NCBI GenBank assembly: GCA_009823505.1
Contig: VZQC01007129.1
Location: forward strand, 1,900,178-1,964,177
Source of the DNA: Rhizomys pruinosus
Taxonomy: Eukaryota > Chordata > Mammalia > Rodentia > Spalacidae
Direction of reading: 5' to 3'
DNA: 64,000 nucleotides
Each line of letters starts with the position of its first letter. Position 1 is the stretch's first letter. A program made the position numbers and the translations under genes. Below, one piece after another: positions 32,991 through 45,300 of this stretch. The notes below the pieces were generated by a model that searched no databases, had not been told where the DNA came from, and was given only the letters and a program-made list of their open reading frames with translations.

Positions 32991-33190
32991 AGGCTGGAGA
33001 GATGTTAAGGGCATGGGCTGCTCTTGCAGAGGCCCAGGTTTGAATCCCAGCACCCACATGGCAGCTAACAACTGCTTGTAACTCCAGTTCCAGGGGATCC
33101 AACACCCTCTTCTGACCTCTGTGGGCATTGCATGACACTGATGTAGGCAATACACTCATACACATAAAATTAAAATACTAAATAAAATAT
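32991..33190 (+). repeat. B2-like SINE with internal deletion
   Basis: Head GAGGCTGGAGAGATG lacks the usual 'GCCTAGCGG' step. The body and tail ('ACTCATACACATAAAA') are present. Confidence 0.9.
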
Positions 33191-34600
33191 ATTTAAATTC
33201 TTTTCTTCATGAGACTCAGAATTCCAAGAGGTGAATCTGATTTCCCCAGTATCTACTGGGGACCATGAAGGACATCCTAAATTTTCTAGCATCAAAGGCA
33301 GAACTATAGGACAGGATGCAGATTTATCATCCCAAAGTGCTCTGTGAAGATCATGGCAACAGGGACTTGTATGTTGGATAAAGCTGACATGTTCAGGGAT
33401 TTGGCTATTATCCTCTAATTTCTTGGAAAGTCAGATAATTCAGTTTTGACTTGGTGGTGTGTGAAAAAAATCAACTTTAATTTGGCCAATTGAGCCTAGT
33501 CCAGGACCTTATCCAAACTAAGGGTCATCTATAAACTTTAACAGGGTTCGTAAGAAGGCTCCCAATATAACTGAGCCACAGATTCCAGACCACACATGAC
33601 CAACAATTTTACCTACCATATTTGGGAGCAGAGGCATTTAAATAAGGCTTTCCTCTGAAAAGTGCTCACCACTATGGATACAATTGTGTACATAACTGTC
33701 AATGTAAAAGCATAACTCTCCCCTCAAAAGGGTTATTAAGAGATAGTTTATTTTGTGGAGTGTCCCATTTATTCCCAGGATGATCCATGTAGAAAACACG
33801 CACAGGAAAGCACACCACATGGATGCATGTTAAGGTCCACATATAGAGAGAGATTTACTCCAAAATGTCTGGTTATATAGACAGGATGACTCAACTCCCC
33901 AGGCCAAATCCTAAACCTTTTTGTCACTACATCCTACCCCATGGGTGTGGCCAGGGAGATCCCATTGGTTTAGAATGCTACCCATCTTAAGTAAATTCTC
34001 CCACAATTTTGGAGCCAAATATGAATAACCATGGCCTGGGAACACAGATTCAGGTTATTCCCAATTCCATATTCCAGCATGATAACAGTTGTATTATGGT
34101 TTTATAGCAATATAACAAAGAAAACTCATAAATAAAGCCACTTTTCAAATAGATTGGTGGATACATTGAGGAAACAAAGCAGAGCGGTTTCTACTATATG
34201 TCTCAGATGCTAGCTGATGACATTATTATCCTTTTGATTGATGGGATCTGGTAGTCTGCTAAGTTAATACATTTTATTAGTCTCAAGAATGCTAATTCAA
34301 AAACAGAGGTAGGCAAGATTTGGTTATTTGTGGGATTAAAGACATCCCCAGATATTTTGTGAATAGGCTCTGAATCTGCCACATTCCAAACTCTTCACAG
34401 TCCTGGAAGAGCTAATCAGTTGGTCAACCTTGCAGAAAATTTAGATCAGGATGCAGGAGTTTTTTCCTCTGGGAACTTTCTTTCACATAACCAAGAATAC
34501 CTGAGCCTCAAAACCTGCATGCAGATGGGCTCCAGAATTACCCTGAATCCATGCAGATATTCACCTGTTGGGTTTAGAGGCTGAGCTAATCTCATTCATT
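33191..34600. other. Stretch without recognised genes
   Basis: No coding exon recognised; no recent SINE or L1. Confidence 0.4.
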
Positions 34601-34604
34601 TCTG

Positions 34605-34735
34605 TTGTTTTACTAGAACCTCATGAGTCTTTATTACCATTTTGCAGATAAGGCAATGGAGTGTGAGGGTGTACAACTGTTCATTTGATTTCATGGAGTG
34701 ACTTAATGGTGGAATCTTGGTACTCCCTTGTCTGT
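34605..34735 (+). repeat. MIR-like ancient SINE
   Basis: The core 'CCATTTTGCAGATAAGG' with preceding 'AACCTCATGAG' is the typical MIR pattern; the rest is diverged. Confidence 0.5.
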
Positions 34736-35204
34736 GTACTTCCTAAGACTTCCCATAGGTGGCCTGGAAGGAGAATGAGTGATAACTACAGTGGAGTGAG
34801 AATTCAATGGCCGTAATTTTCTTGATGGCTAAACCAAAGCTAGTGCCTCCACAATTTCTGGAATGCCACTTTTCCCATAAATGCTTGCCAAACTACGTCT
34901 AGTAGGTTATGTTCCGTTGCCTTGCTAAAATCACTGAGCTTCTGAAATCTGGGAACTTCCCACAGGCACCCTGCTGGGAAATGCCAATGAGCAGTTTCCT
35001 GGGACAAAGACAGCTTCAGAAGATGAAGCTTCCGAAAGCACAAGGAGTGAGGTGGAGACAGAAAGGTGTACAGCAAGGGCAGGGAGCACCTTCCTCTGAG
35101 CCTGTCATGTCTTGCCCCCCTGTTAAGTATGTCCAAACTCCTTCCCCCTCATTTTTAGCTCTCTTCATCCTTGCTCCAATTTTTCTTTTCTTCTTTGTCA
35201 AATA

Positions 35205-35433
35205 TGACCAGAAGTATATAAGTATATATTTTGAACACTTACATGTGTCAAAGCCTGGACTAACTGTAATGATAATCTTAGTCAACATTAATCATAACTC
35301 TTGCAAACACTCTGCAGAGATGTTTTTCCTTTTATCTTTATACTGTTCTACAAAGTAAGGACAGTTATTATCATTGGAATAGGAAGCACCAAGGACTTAG
35401 GGGTCTCTCCTAAGGTCATGCAACATAGCTTAT
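35205..35433 (+). repeat. MIR-like ancient SINE
   Basis: 'GAACACTTACATGTGTCAAA' and 'CTCCTAAGGTCATGCAACA' resemble the MIR start and core region. A B2-like SINE was inserted at its distal end. Confidence 0.4.
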
Positions 35434-35450
35434 GAAACCTCTGCAATTTT

Positions 35451-35693
35451 TTTTATTTTATTTTATTTATTTCGGTATGTGTATCAATGTACTGTCTGCA
35501 TGCAGGTTTGTGCACCCGTGTCATGCAATGCCGCGGAGGTCAGAAGAGGGTCTCGGATTCCCCTGGAACTGGAGTTCTCCTGGAATTGGAGTTTCAGACG
35601 GCTCTCGACCGCCATGTGGGTGCTGGGGATCGAACCTGGGTCCTCTGCAAGAGCGGTCGGCGCTCTTAACTGCTAGGCCATCTCTCCAGCCCC
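35451..35693 (-). repeat. B2-like SINE with 17-bp target duplication
   Basis: Full-length, little-diverged minus-strand copy. GAAACCTCTGCAATTTT at 35434-35450 and 35694-35710. Confidence 0.96.
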
Positions 35694-35710
35694 GAAACCT
35701 CTGCAATTTT

Positions 35711-37180
35711 ATAGATAGTGTAGCTGCAGCTCAGGGTGGGGAAGAGAAAAGCCACAGGTTGCAACCCTGTTAAGAGGCAGATCAAGAATGGAAGGCACAC
35801 CTCTAGCTGCCAGGTTCTGGGCAGCTGCCCTTTCCACTCATGCTTTGCCTTTTTTGATTCCGTACATCACTTGTTCCTCTCATTTTGCTCTTTTGAACCA
35901 ACAGTGATGAATCAGGATGGGGCTTTACAATAGGGGAAGACCATCTCTGGGTTCTAAAGATTAGCTTATGTAAGGAAACACCACCTCATCCACGGGGAGC
36001 TGTGTGCTTGCTACTTCATCCTTTTGATGAGTCACAGCCTCTCTGAGTCTCCTTGGTTCATGGGCAATGAGGGTTGCCTAGTTCACTCCCCATTAGAATG
36101 TCATGAGCTTAAAAGAGATGTATATAATGTATATGGAACAATTTAATACAAACATTCACTCCTACCTTTTTCTCCATTCTTCCTTTTCTTCAAGAACTTA
36201 ATGGCCAGAATTTTTTACAGTCTGTAGAACTATGTACTCATATAGTTGTAGCCCTGGACTGTAACCAAGCTCAGTGGATGCCTTTGCCAGAAGAGAACAG
36301 AAGAGCCATGAAGAGGTAGTGTTAGGTAAGTTATCAGTGTCAGGCTGCTCTGGCAGCCCTAACAAGCCAGGCTTTGTCATCCGTCCTCAATGAGCCAATT
36401 GAAGAGACAAATTAATACTGAAAGCAGAAAGAGATTTATTCAGTCTCTTTAGAATATTCTCATGTCTGTCAGGCCAGTTTTAGTAACATCTCCTAGGGCC
36501 AGCTTCCATTCTGGCCCTTACCCAGATGTAACACTAACTTGTTCAAAACATAAATGAGTATAGTGTGTAAGCATTTCCCAGGCTCAGACCTGTGGTCATG
36601 TCTGATCTGAACTTGGGGGTGTGTGTAAGCTAATATTTCAGCCAGCATGCCTCAGTCACAAGGATCTCTCTGTCATAGGATCTCTCTGTTTATGCCCATG
36701 AGTTGGGATGACGTGATGATATAAAGGTCTGGCATTGGCTGCTGCAAGGTGATGTCACACTACCTATATAAATGATAGTTGCATTGGATAAATCAGATTT
36801 TAACTTTCTGCTGTGTGTCCCCAGGCCATTATTGAAGTGTCTCCATGTGGTACTCCACTGTGGAGCTGACACTTTCCCACACAGACTTGTCAAGACATAA
36901 ACTACTCTGATTTGGAGGGTTTTTTTTTAAATTGGTGTTAATATGGCTTTTGCCACAGATTCAGTTGCTATTTCCATATAGCCTAGCTAGCAAATTCTGC
37001 TTCTGTGGGCTATTTTATTTTTCTTGTAAGGGATCCGTCTCTTTGATAGGTATGGTAAATATTGTCTCTTTGATAGATATGGTAAATATTGGGCCTATGG
37101 GGTGATTAACAATCAACATGTGTTGACAGATGTCAAAGTGCTGGTACCCAGTAGGGGCTCAGAATTGAGGCTGATATTAC
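35711..37180. other. Stretch without recognised genes, with a 28-bp tandem duplication
   Basis: No gene recognised. GTCTCTTTGATAGATATGG-type units repeat side by side at about 37037-37064 and 37065-37092. Confidence 0.5.
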
Positions 37181-37181
37181 T

Positions 37182-37365
37182 ACAGGTTGAGCATCCCTTG
37201 TCTGAAATTCTCAGAAACAGAAGTGCTTTGGAGTTCAAATTTTGATAGATTTGAATAAACATAATGAGATATCTTGGGTATGGAACCCAACCAAGTCTAA
37301 ACAAAAAAATATCATTTACATTTTATATATCTTATACAGGCAGAAGTTAACTTTATACAACATTT
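37182..37365 (+). mobile_element. Tigger-like DNA transposon fossil, part 1
   Basis: 'TACAGGTTGAGCATCCCTTG' start, 'ATAATGAGATATCTTGGG' and 'AACCAAGTCTAAACA' match a common mammalian Tigger (pogo-type) element as I remember it. The far end appears after the insertion at 37381-37731 ('GGATTTTTGG'-like sequence near 37805-37830). Confidence 0.6.
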
Positions 37366-37380
37366 AAAAAAATATCTCTT

Positions 37381-37533
37381 GGTAAAACTATGACAATATA
37401 GTCTGGACACTTATTTGATCAACTTGATTGAACATTCAAGCCCCTCCAGCTGGATGGTGGGAGCCTTGGGCTCTGTGGGCTGGGACACAACTGCTTGCAA
37501 ATTGGTTTTATATGAAGGAATCTTGTGCTGGGA
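37381..37533 (+). repeat. Repeat R, copy R4 (3' end only)
   Basis: From about 37395 it matches R2 48280-48410 and R3 54030-54165 ('TGGACACTTATTTGATCAAC', 'GCTTGCAAATTGGTTTTA'). A 15-bp target duplication AAAAAAATATCTCTT at 37366-37380 and 37732-37746 encloses R4 plus the SINE remnant. R4 therefore behaves as a 5'-truncated retroposed copy. Confidence 0.75.
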
Positions 37534-37534
37534 N

Positions 37535-37731
37535 CTCCAGTTCCAGGGGAATCCGATACCCTCTTCTGACCTCTGCGGCGTTGCACGACACGGGTGCACA
37601 AACTTGCATGCAGACAGTACATTCATACACATACAGAAATAAATAAAAATTAATAAAAAAAATTTTTTTTTAAAAATAAAAAAATATAAATAAAATAAAA
37701 TAAAATAAAATAAAATTTGAAAATCTAAAAG
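37535..37731 (+). repeat. B2-like SINE 3' part and A-rich tail
   Basis: Begins inside the SINE at 'CTCCAGTTCCAGGGGAATCC' just after the single N at 37534; the head half is missing. A TAAAATAAAA microsatellite follows at 37684-37715. Confidence 0.85.
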
Positions 37732-37746
37732 AAAAAAATATCTCTT

Positions 37747-37860
37747 ACAAGAAGCTAGATTCTGTTTCCATTTGTAGCAAAACTTTTTCATTTGGGGGAA
37801 CTTTAGATTTTTGGTTTTGAAATACTGAAATTTAAACTATGTTATTATTTTCTGAATTTG
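37747..37860 (+). mobile_element. Tigger-like DNA transposon fossil, part 2
   Basis: The T/A-rich 'TTTAGATTTTTGGTTTTGAA' region is compatible with the distal end of the same fossil. Confidence 0.35.
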
Positions 37861-38024
37861 TATGCTTTTTTGCTGCTTTCCCACAATACCTGAGACCTTT
37901 TTGAAAAAACAGAATTGCAATTAATTCATATCCCGGCACCACAAAGTCCTAAGGACAAGACACAGAAAAATCACACATATTATTGCTTGGATGCAGAGTG
38001 CATGCCACACATTTGTATAATTTT

Positions 38025-38170
38025 TCTCCTTTTATTCAGTCCTCACAGCAGTCCTAAGTGGTCCTATGAGTTCTCCATTATCAGCAAGAAAGCTGAGGCT
38101 TCATGAGGTATGAGTCAGTTCACAGACATGGCATGGAGGTCCTGTAGACTTGGGCCTTCCCTGCAGTCTT
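38025..38170 (+). repeat. MIR-like ancient SINE
   Basis: 'CAGTCCTCACAGCAGTCCTA' and 'AGAAAGCTGAGGCTTCATGAG' match the MIR core. Confidence 0.55.
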
Positions 38171-38209
38171 TTGAAGAGTGCTCATGCCCACTGCTCAGTG
38201 CATCTGAAT

Positions 38210-38540
38210 CTGGCATGTTCTCTCATGTCCTTGTGATTCTGCTTTTGTTACCTCTCTACCTAGAGCTCACTCCCTCTTACCTTTATGTGAAAGAAATCTA
38301 TTATGGAAACTCAAACCTAAGCATCATATTTGGGGTGTTTCCTTGGCTTGGCCTTCCTCTCCCAAACCAAGTCTAATTGTTTCTCCTCTGTACTCCTTGC
38401 CATACTCTTTTCATATTTGAGTATCACTCAATGTTCTAGCTATGTGTTTCCTGATCTGGTGTTCCCTCAGAGACAGGGATACTGTCCTGTGTTCCTTTTG
38501 TATTCACCAAGCTCAGTAACAGGGTGATCAATCAGTTCTT
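38210..38540 (+). mobile_element. L2-like ancient LINE fragment
   Basis: 'CAGAGACAGGGATACTGTCC' followed by 'TATTCACCAAGCTCAGTAAC' follows the pattern of the L2 3' end; diverged. Confidence 0.4.
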
Positions 38541-39497
38541 CCTCCCAATATTTGAAGAGGGGACACAGAGAAGGCATGTGCTGACCATTAAATGCCTCAC
38601 ATAATGAGACAAGAAGCTATCTGGTCATGCAGTCTCTCAGACTGCAGGTGGGGATTGATGATCCTTTGGATTCTACATTAGGTTGAGGCTGCTAATAGAA
38701 GCATAGTTACTTGAGTTAGACTGCATTGTTAGTCTCAAAGATGTTTCCTGGAGTAACTTGTTCCTCTTGGCCTGTCTTTCAGAATTTGGGGTGTACCATT
38801 AACTAGTTTGCATCCCAGAGTATTATCACCAAAACTAGCTGCAATCTACCAACTACTAGAGTTTAAAATTTGACCCTATATGTACGTGTTACTTGGCTGT
38901 AGAGCAGTTTCCTTAAGTTTGAAAGGATTTCTGTTTTGTTTCCTTTTCCATTCTCAGAAGATATTTATGTTCTAATACATAATATTAAAATTTTTAATGA
39001 ATGCAAATATATTTCATGGTCTCTAGTTGTCTCAAAATCACATTAAAAGTGTAAGTGAACTCTTTAATCTTGACAAAGTTCTCGTTTTGATATCATCTTT
39101 GATATCAAAGTTGCTTCTAAGAAGTTCAACTCTCATAGTACCTCAATTTGAGAATTTAGAATTAATCTCCTTGGATTAGTCATACATTTGAAAAATTGTT
39201 TGATGTAAGTGACAGATTAGCAATAGAGACATAGGATGCCTGGATTATTTACTTTTAGGAAATGCCTAGAGTACATTGCTCTTAAAACTAAGTTCACAAT
39301 AATTATGGAAGACTTTTGGAATTAGATACAAAAGAAGTTCAGCCAGAAATATGTAATCTTTTAAATCTGAGTCACCTGTCTTTGTTCCACAAGCTGGGAA
39401 ACCTACCAATTCCATGTGGCTGCATGGGAGGAAGGAGGACAGAGGGTGTGTGTGATCGTGACAGGTTGTATGAACACAGGGCACAAGGGCTCTCTCA
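38541..39497. other. Stretch without recognised genes
   Basis: No gene or repeat recognised. Confidence 0.4.
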
Positions 39498-39511
39498 AGA
39501 TTATTTTCTCT

Positions 39512-39731
39512 GGGCTGGAGGGATGGCCTAGCGGTTAAGAGCGCCACGGCTCTTGCAGAGGACCCGGGTTCGATCCCCAGCATCCACATGGCGGCTAAGA
39601 ACCATCTGTAACTCCAATTCCAGGAGAACTCCAGTTCCATGGGAATCCAATACCCTCTTCTGACCTCCGTGGCATTGCATGACACGGGTGCACAGACGTA
39701 CATGCAGACAGTACATTCATACACATAAAAA
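39512..39731 (+). repeat. B2-like SINE, first of a pair
   Basis: Full-length. Preceded by GATTATTTTCTC (39499-39510) and followed by GATTACTTTTCTC (39735-39747). Confidence 0.95.
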
Positions 39732-39748
39732 AATGATTACTTTTCTCA

Positions 39749-40010
39749 GGGCTGGAGAGATGGCCTAGCGGTTGAGAGCTCTGACTGCTCTTGCAGAGGA
39801 CCCAGGTTCGATCCCCAGCACCCATATGACAGCTGAGAACTGTCTTTAATTCCAGTTCCAGGGGAATCTGGCGCCCTCTTCTGACCTCTGTGGCGTTGCA
39901 CGACACAGGTGCACCAACCTACATGCAGGCAGTATACTCATACACATACAAAATAAATAAAATTTTAAAAAATTAAAAAAAAATAAAAGCGTAAATGTTT
40001 TTTTTTTTTT
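39749..40010 (+). repeat. B2-like SINE, second of a pair
   Basis: Full-length, more diverged. It lies between GATTACTTTTCTC at 39735-39747 and 40014-40026, so it reused the same target as its neighbour. The tail ends in a T-run, which is unusual. Confidence 0.93.
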
Positions 40011-40370
40011 AAAGATTACTTTTCTCTCCAGTGGTTCACAGGGAAAAGGATAGGAAGCCCTGGGTGGTTAAGACTGTTTTAGGATTATCTCCAGAAGCAA
40101 CACAACACAGTCAGGACAGCTGGTTGTTCAGACCATTGTGACCTTCATGTTGCCCCCTGCAGTGGTCAGCTAGCTCCCTGAGCTTGGCTCATTCAACCTC
40201 ACTGAAGAACTGAACTCATTGCTTCCCATGCACTTTCTCTTCCATGGGATGCTACGTTCTCCCAGGGTTCCTGCACTGCACTGGTGTTTGCATTCTCCTT
40301 ACAGCTTCTCTTTCTCCTGCCACAAAGGCCACATAAATCTGCGGGGCACCATTTTTGTTGTTGTTGTTGT

Positions 40371-40511
40371 TCTTTTTTGAGACAGGGTCTCACTGTAGCC
40401 CCAGCTATCCTGGAATTCATTATGTAGACCAGGCTGGCCTTGACTCAGAGAGATCCACCTGCCTCTGCCTCCTGAGTGCTGGGATTAAAGGTGTGTGCCA
40501 CCACGCCCAGC
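40371..40511 (-). repeat. B1 SINE
   Basis: Full-length minus-strand B1, just upstream of L1-2. Confidence 0.92.
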
Positions 40512-40541
40512 AGGGCATCCTTTAAAAAAATATTGGCTTTG

Positions 40542-40794
40542 GTCTTTGTGCGCGTGGGCTCCTGAAACACGGGAGCCTGGAAGTCACTCCAGACAGGTAG
40601 ATTTTAGGGTAGATTGAATTCTGAGTTGCTGGAAAAAAGTATCAACTCTAAACCCTTGTAGGGGGTGGCTGTCTGGGCAAAGCCACCCTTCGCCTTTGCA
40701 GCTGGTGCAGGGTGGGTCTGGTTCGGTGCCTTTGTGTCTTTGCATGGGTGGGCTCCTGAAGTACAGAAGCCCGGAAGTCACTCCAGACAGGTAG
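40542..40794 (+). promoter_or_regulatory. L1-2 5' UTR monomer repeats
   Basis: A 59-bp block (GTCTTTG...GACAGGTAG) occurs at 40542-40600 and 40736-40794, a period of 194 bp. Rodent L1 promoters are tandem monomers of about 200 bp. The monomer differs from the 250-bp one of L1-1, so the two L1s have different promoter types. A C-rich run sits at 40821-40846. Confidence 0.7.
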
Positions 40795-41082
40795 CAGGGC
40801 ACGGGCTAAGTCAGGCATATCTCCCCCCCACCCCCGCCCCACCAACTGTAATTGATGAGAGAGTATCCAAGTGGACATTTTGGAGAAACTTCAGAACAGG
40901 AAGGGATGAGTGACTTAAACTTCCGTTATCCAATGTAAACAAAATTGAAGGCCTGAAACCTAGACAAGTCAATACTCCATAAACAAGGAGGAGGAAAGAA
41001 AAAAAAAAAGCATCAGAAGGAGGCAAGCAAAACCAGCCCCTAACATAGTGAAAAGACATTTGTGATTTGAATCACAAAAGGG

Positions 41083-42270
41083 AAACCCACATGCCAGGAA
41101 CATGACGAAGGGACATGGGAAAGGTGCGGGATAATCCTGCACCAGGCTCTACCAAACATGTAGCAGATAGCTACAATGGGATCCCCCTGGAGGTGACCCA
41201 AGGAACAGATTTAGAGGAATAATTGCAGACCTATGCAGAGAAATTAAAGAAAATAGAGAATTCAGAGAACTAAAGACAGAAATGAAAAACTCAAAAAGGA
41301 CCTAGAGGGATACAATGACAAACTTCAGAAAGAACTGAAGGAAGAGATTGACAAACTCCAGAAAGAACTAGAGGGAGGAAAAAAAATTCAAAAGGAAGTA
41401 GAAACACTGAAAAAGGAAGCCAACCAACGAAGTAAGGAGCACCAAGAAGAGATTGAGAAGCACAAAGAAGAGATTGAGAAGCTCAAAAAGGAAATGGAGG
41501 TACTAAAGAAAACACAGGAGGAAACAAAAAAGGAATTAGAACACTCAGTCAATCAAGAAGAAAGAAAAGGAAAAAGCCTCAGAAGTAGAATGGAGGAAGC
41601 AGAACAAAGAATATCAGACCTGGAAGATAACACAGAGCAATTAAAAAGCTCAAATAAAGATTATGAAAAATTTAAAAATACACAAAAGTGGAACAACCAG
41701 GAAATATGGGACACTATGAAAAGACCAAACCTCCGCATCATAGGAATAGAGGAAGGAGAAGAATCTCAAGAGAATAGTATTGATCAGATCTTCAACAGAA
41801 TAATAGATGAAAATTTCCCCAAACTAAAAATAGACAAGCCCATACAAATACAAGAAGCACATAGGACCCCAAATAGACAAGATCAGAAAAGAAACACCCC
41901 ACGCCATATCATAGTTAAAATGCTAGATGCCCAAAACAAAGACAAAATTCTGAGGGCCACAAAAGAAAAACAAGTCACATACAAAGGGAAACCCATCAGA
42001 ATTACAACTGACTTCTCGCCTCAAACCATGAAAGCAAGAAGAACATGGAGCAAAGCATTCCCTGTGTTAAGGGACTATGGATGCCAACCCAGAATACTTT
42101 ACCCAGCAAAAATGTCGACTATACTTGAAGGAGAGAGAAAAATCTTCCATGACATAAACAAGATGATGGAATACATGTCTGGAAAACCAACTCTTCATAA
42201 AATACTTGAAGCAATTCAAAGGGCAGAAGAGAGGAGCAACAATCCTCAAACACCTAGGAAAAGAAACTAA
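41083..42270 (+). pseudogene. ORF1: L1-2 ORF1: RNA-binding chaperone, 5' part broken
   Basis: The expected start context 'ATGCCAGGAACATGA' (41092) hits a stop after four codons, and the following coiled-coil segment is shifted relative to the rest, probably at an A-run near 41370-41380. From 41494 a 258-residue frame is open. It contains the coiled-coil end, an RRM block ('NLRIIGIEEGEE') and the C-terminal domain ('YKGKPIRITTDFS', 'ARRTWSKAFPVLRD'). It ends 44 bp before ORF2, the normal spacing for rodent L1. Not a functional full-length ORF1. Confidence 0.88.
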
Positions 42271-42314
42271 CAAAAACATAACCATAGGAGCAAAATCAAA
42301 GGCTAGAAGTCCAA

Positions 42315-45300
42315 ATGGATAATAAAGTGAAAGGAAGCAACATCCATCTTTCAATTGTAACCTTAAATATTAATGGGCTAAACTCCCCAATCAAAAGGCA
42401 TAGACTGGGAGAATGGATTAGGAAACAAAACCCATCTATATGCTGTCTACAAGAAACCCATCTCAATTTCAAGGATAGGCACCAACTTAAGGTGAAGGGA
42501 TGGAAGAAAGTATTCCAAGCAAATGGTACCAAAAAGAAAGCGGGTGTGGCTATTCTAATATCAGACAAAATAGACTTCAAAGCAAAAGAAATCAAAAGAG
42601 ACAAAGAGGGCCATTACATCCTTATTAAAGGAACAATTGACGATGAAGATTTCACAATCATAAATATATATGCACCAAACATCAGTGCACCAAACTTTAT
42701 AAAGACAATTCTTCAGGATCTCAAGGCACAGATTAACCCCAGCACACTAATACTAGGGGACTTCAATACCCCATTAAGTCCTCTAGACAGATCAACAGGA
42801 CAAAGGATAAACAGAGAGACATCTGAACTAAATGACACAATACACCAAATGGACCTCACAGACATCTATCGAATATTTCACCCAAACACCAGAGAATACA
42901 CTTTCTACTCAGCACCTCATGGAACATTCTCCAAAATAGACCATATACTGGGACACAGGGAAAAACTCAACAAATATAAAAAGATTGAAATAATCTCATG
43001 CATTCTATCAGACCACAGTGCAATAAAACTCAATATCAACACCAGAATAAACCCTACAACCTACAGGAACACATGGAGACTAAACAACACTCTCCTGAAT
43101 AATGAGTGGGTCAAGGAAGAAATAAAAAAAGAAATAAAAACATTCCTGGAACTGAATGACAATGATAAAACAACACAGCAAAATCTATGGGACACTCTAA
43201 AAGCAATCCTAAGAGGGAAGTTTATAGCTCTAAGTGCCCACATTAAAAAAACAGAAAGAGCACAAGTGAATGATCTAACACTGCAGCTAAAAATACTTGA
43301 GAGACAACAACAAATGAACCCTAAACGGAGCAGACAAGAAGAAATAACAAAAATCAGAGCAGAGATCAATGAAATAGAAACAAAGAAAACCATACAAAAA
43401 ATCAATGAATCCAAAAGTTGGTTCTTTGAGAGAATAAACAAGATAGACAGACCTCTAGCCCAGTTAACCAAAAGAAAGAGGGAACAACTCCAAATCAATA
43501 GAATCTGTGATGAAAGGGGAAATATCACAACAGACAATGAAAAGATCCAGACAATCATACGGGACTACTTCAAAAACTTATATTCTACTAAGTTTGAAAA
43601 CCTAGAAGAAATGGATGAATATCTGAAATCCTGGGAATCACCAAAGCTCAACCAAGAAGAGATCGACAGCCTAAACAGACCAATAGTACAGGAAGAAATC
43701 GAAGATGTAATAAGTAGCCTCCCAACCAAAAAATGCCCAGGCCCGGATGGATTCACGGCAGAATTCTATAAAATATTTCGTAAAGACTTACAACCATTAC
43801 TACTTAAATTGTTTAGAAGGATACAAATGGAGGGACTTCTCCCAAATTCCTTCTATGAAGCCAGCATTACGCTACTACCAAAACCAGGGAAAGATACAAC
43901 CAAAAAGGAGAACTATAGACCCATCTCCCTAATGAACACAGATGCCAAAATTCTAAACAGGATTCTGGCAAATCGCATACAGACTCACATCAAGAAAATC
44001 ATCCACCATGACCAAGTTGGATTCATACCAGAGATGCAGGGATGGTTCAACATACGAAAATCAATAAACATCATCAAACATATCAATGGACTGAAGGACA
44101 AAAACCACACCATCATCTCAATTGATGCGGAGAAAGCCTTTGACAAAATCCAGCATCCTTTCATGTTTAAAGTCCTGGAGGGAATTGGCCTAGAGGGATC
44201 ATTCCTCAATGTAATCAAAGCCATATACAGGAAACCCACAGCCAATATCATCCTAAATGGGGAAATGACAGAAGCATTCCCCTTGAAGGTAGGAACTCGG
44301 CAAGGCTGCCCCCTGTCACCACTCCTCTTCAATATAGTGCTGGAAACCCTTGCAAGGGCAATAAGGCAAGAAAAGGAAATTAAAGGAGTTCTAATTGGAA
44401 AAGAGGAAATCAAGCTATCCCTTTTTGCTGATGATATGATTGTCTACCTAAGGGATGCTAAGAACTCCACCAGAAAACTCCTAGAAATGATTAAGAGCTT
44501 TGGTAAAGTGGCAGGATACAAAATAAATCTAGAAAAATCAGTAGCCTTTCTTTACACCAACAACAAGCAACTGAAGAAGGACTACAAGGAGACCTTCCCA
44601 CTCACAATAGCCTCAAAAACAATAAAATACCTAGGAACAAACCTAACCAAAGACACCAAGGATCTCTACAACAAAAATTTTAAACCCCTGAAAAAGGAAA
44701 TTGAGGAAGACATCAGAAGATGGACAAACCTCCCATGCTCATGGATTGGGAAAATAAATATAGTAAAAATGTCCATCCTACCCAAACTAGTGTACAGATT
44801 TAATGCAATCCCAATCAAAATCCCCAAGAGTTTCTTCACAGGCTTGGAAAAAAAAATCCTCAATTTCATTTGGAAAAACAAAAGACCCCGAATAGCCAAA
44901 GCAACCCTGAGTGAAAAGAGCAATACAGGGGGGATCGCTATACCAGACATCAAACTATACTACAGGGCTATAGTCATAAAAACAGCCTGGTACTGGCACA
45001 AAAACAGACCAGTTGACCAATGGAATAAAACTGAAGATCCAAACCTGAGCTCATACAATTTCAGCCACCTCATATTTGACAAGGGGGCCAAGAAGACACA
45101 ATGGAGGAAAGACAGCATCTTCAGCAAGTGGTGTTGGCAAAACTGGATCACCACTTGTAGAAGAATGAAATTAAACCCCTACCTCTCACCTTGTACAAAA
45201 GTCAACTCCAGATGGACCAAAGACCTCAACGTGAAACCCCAAACTCTGGAGGTGATAGAAGAGAAACTTGGCAGCAGACTACAAGACATAGGTGTAGGAA

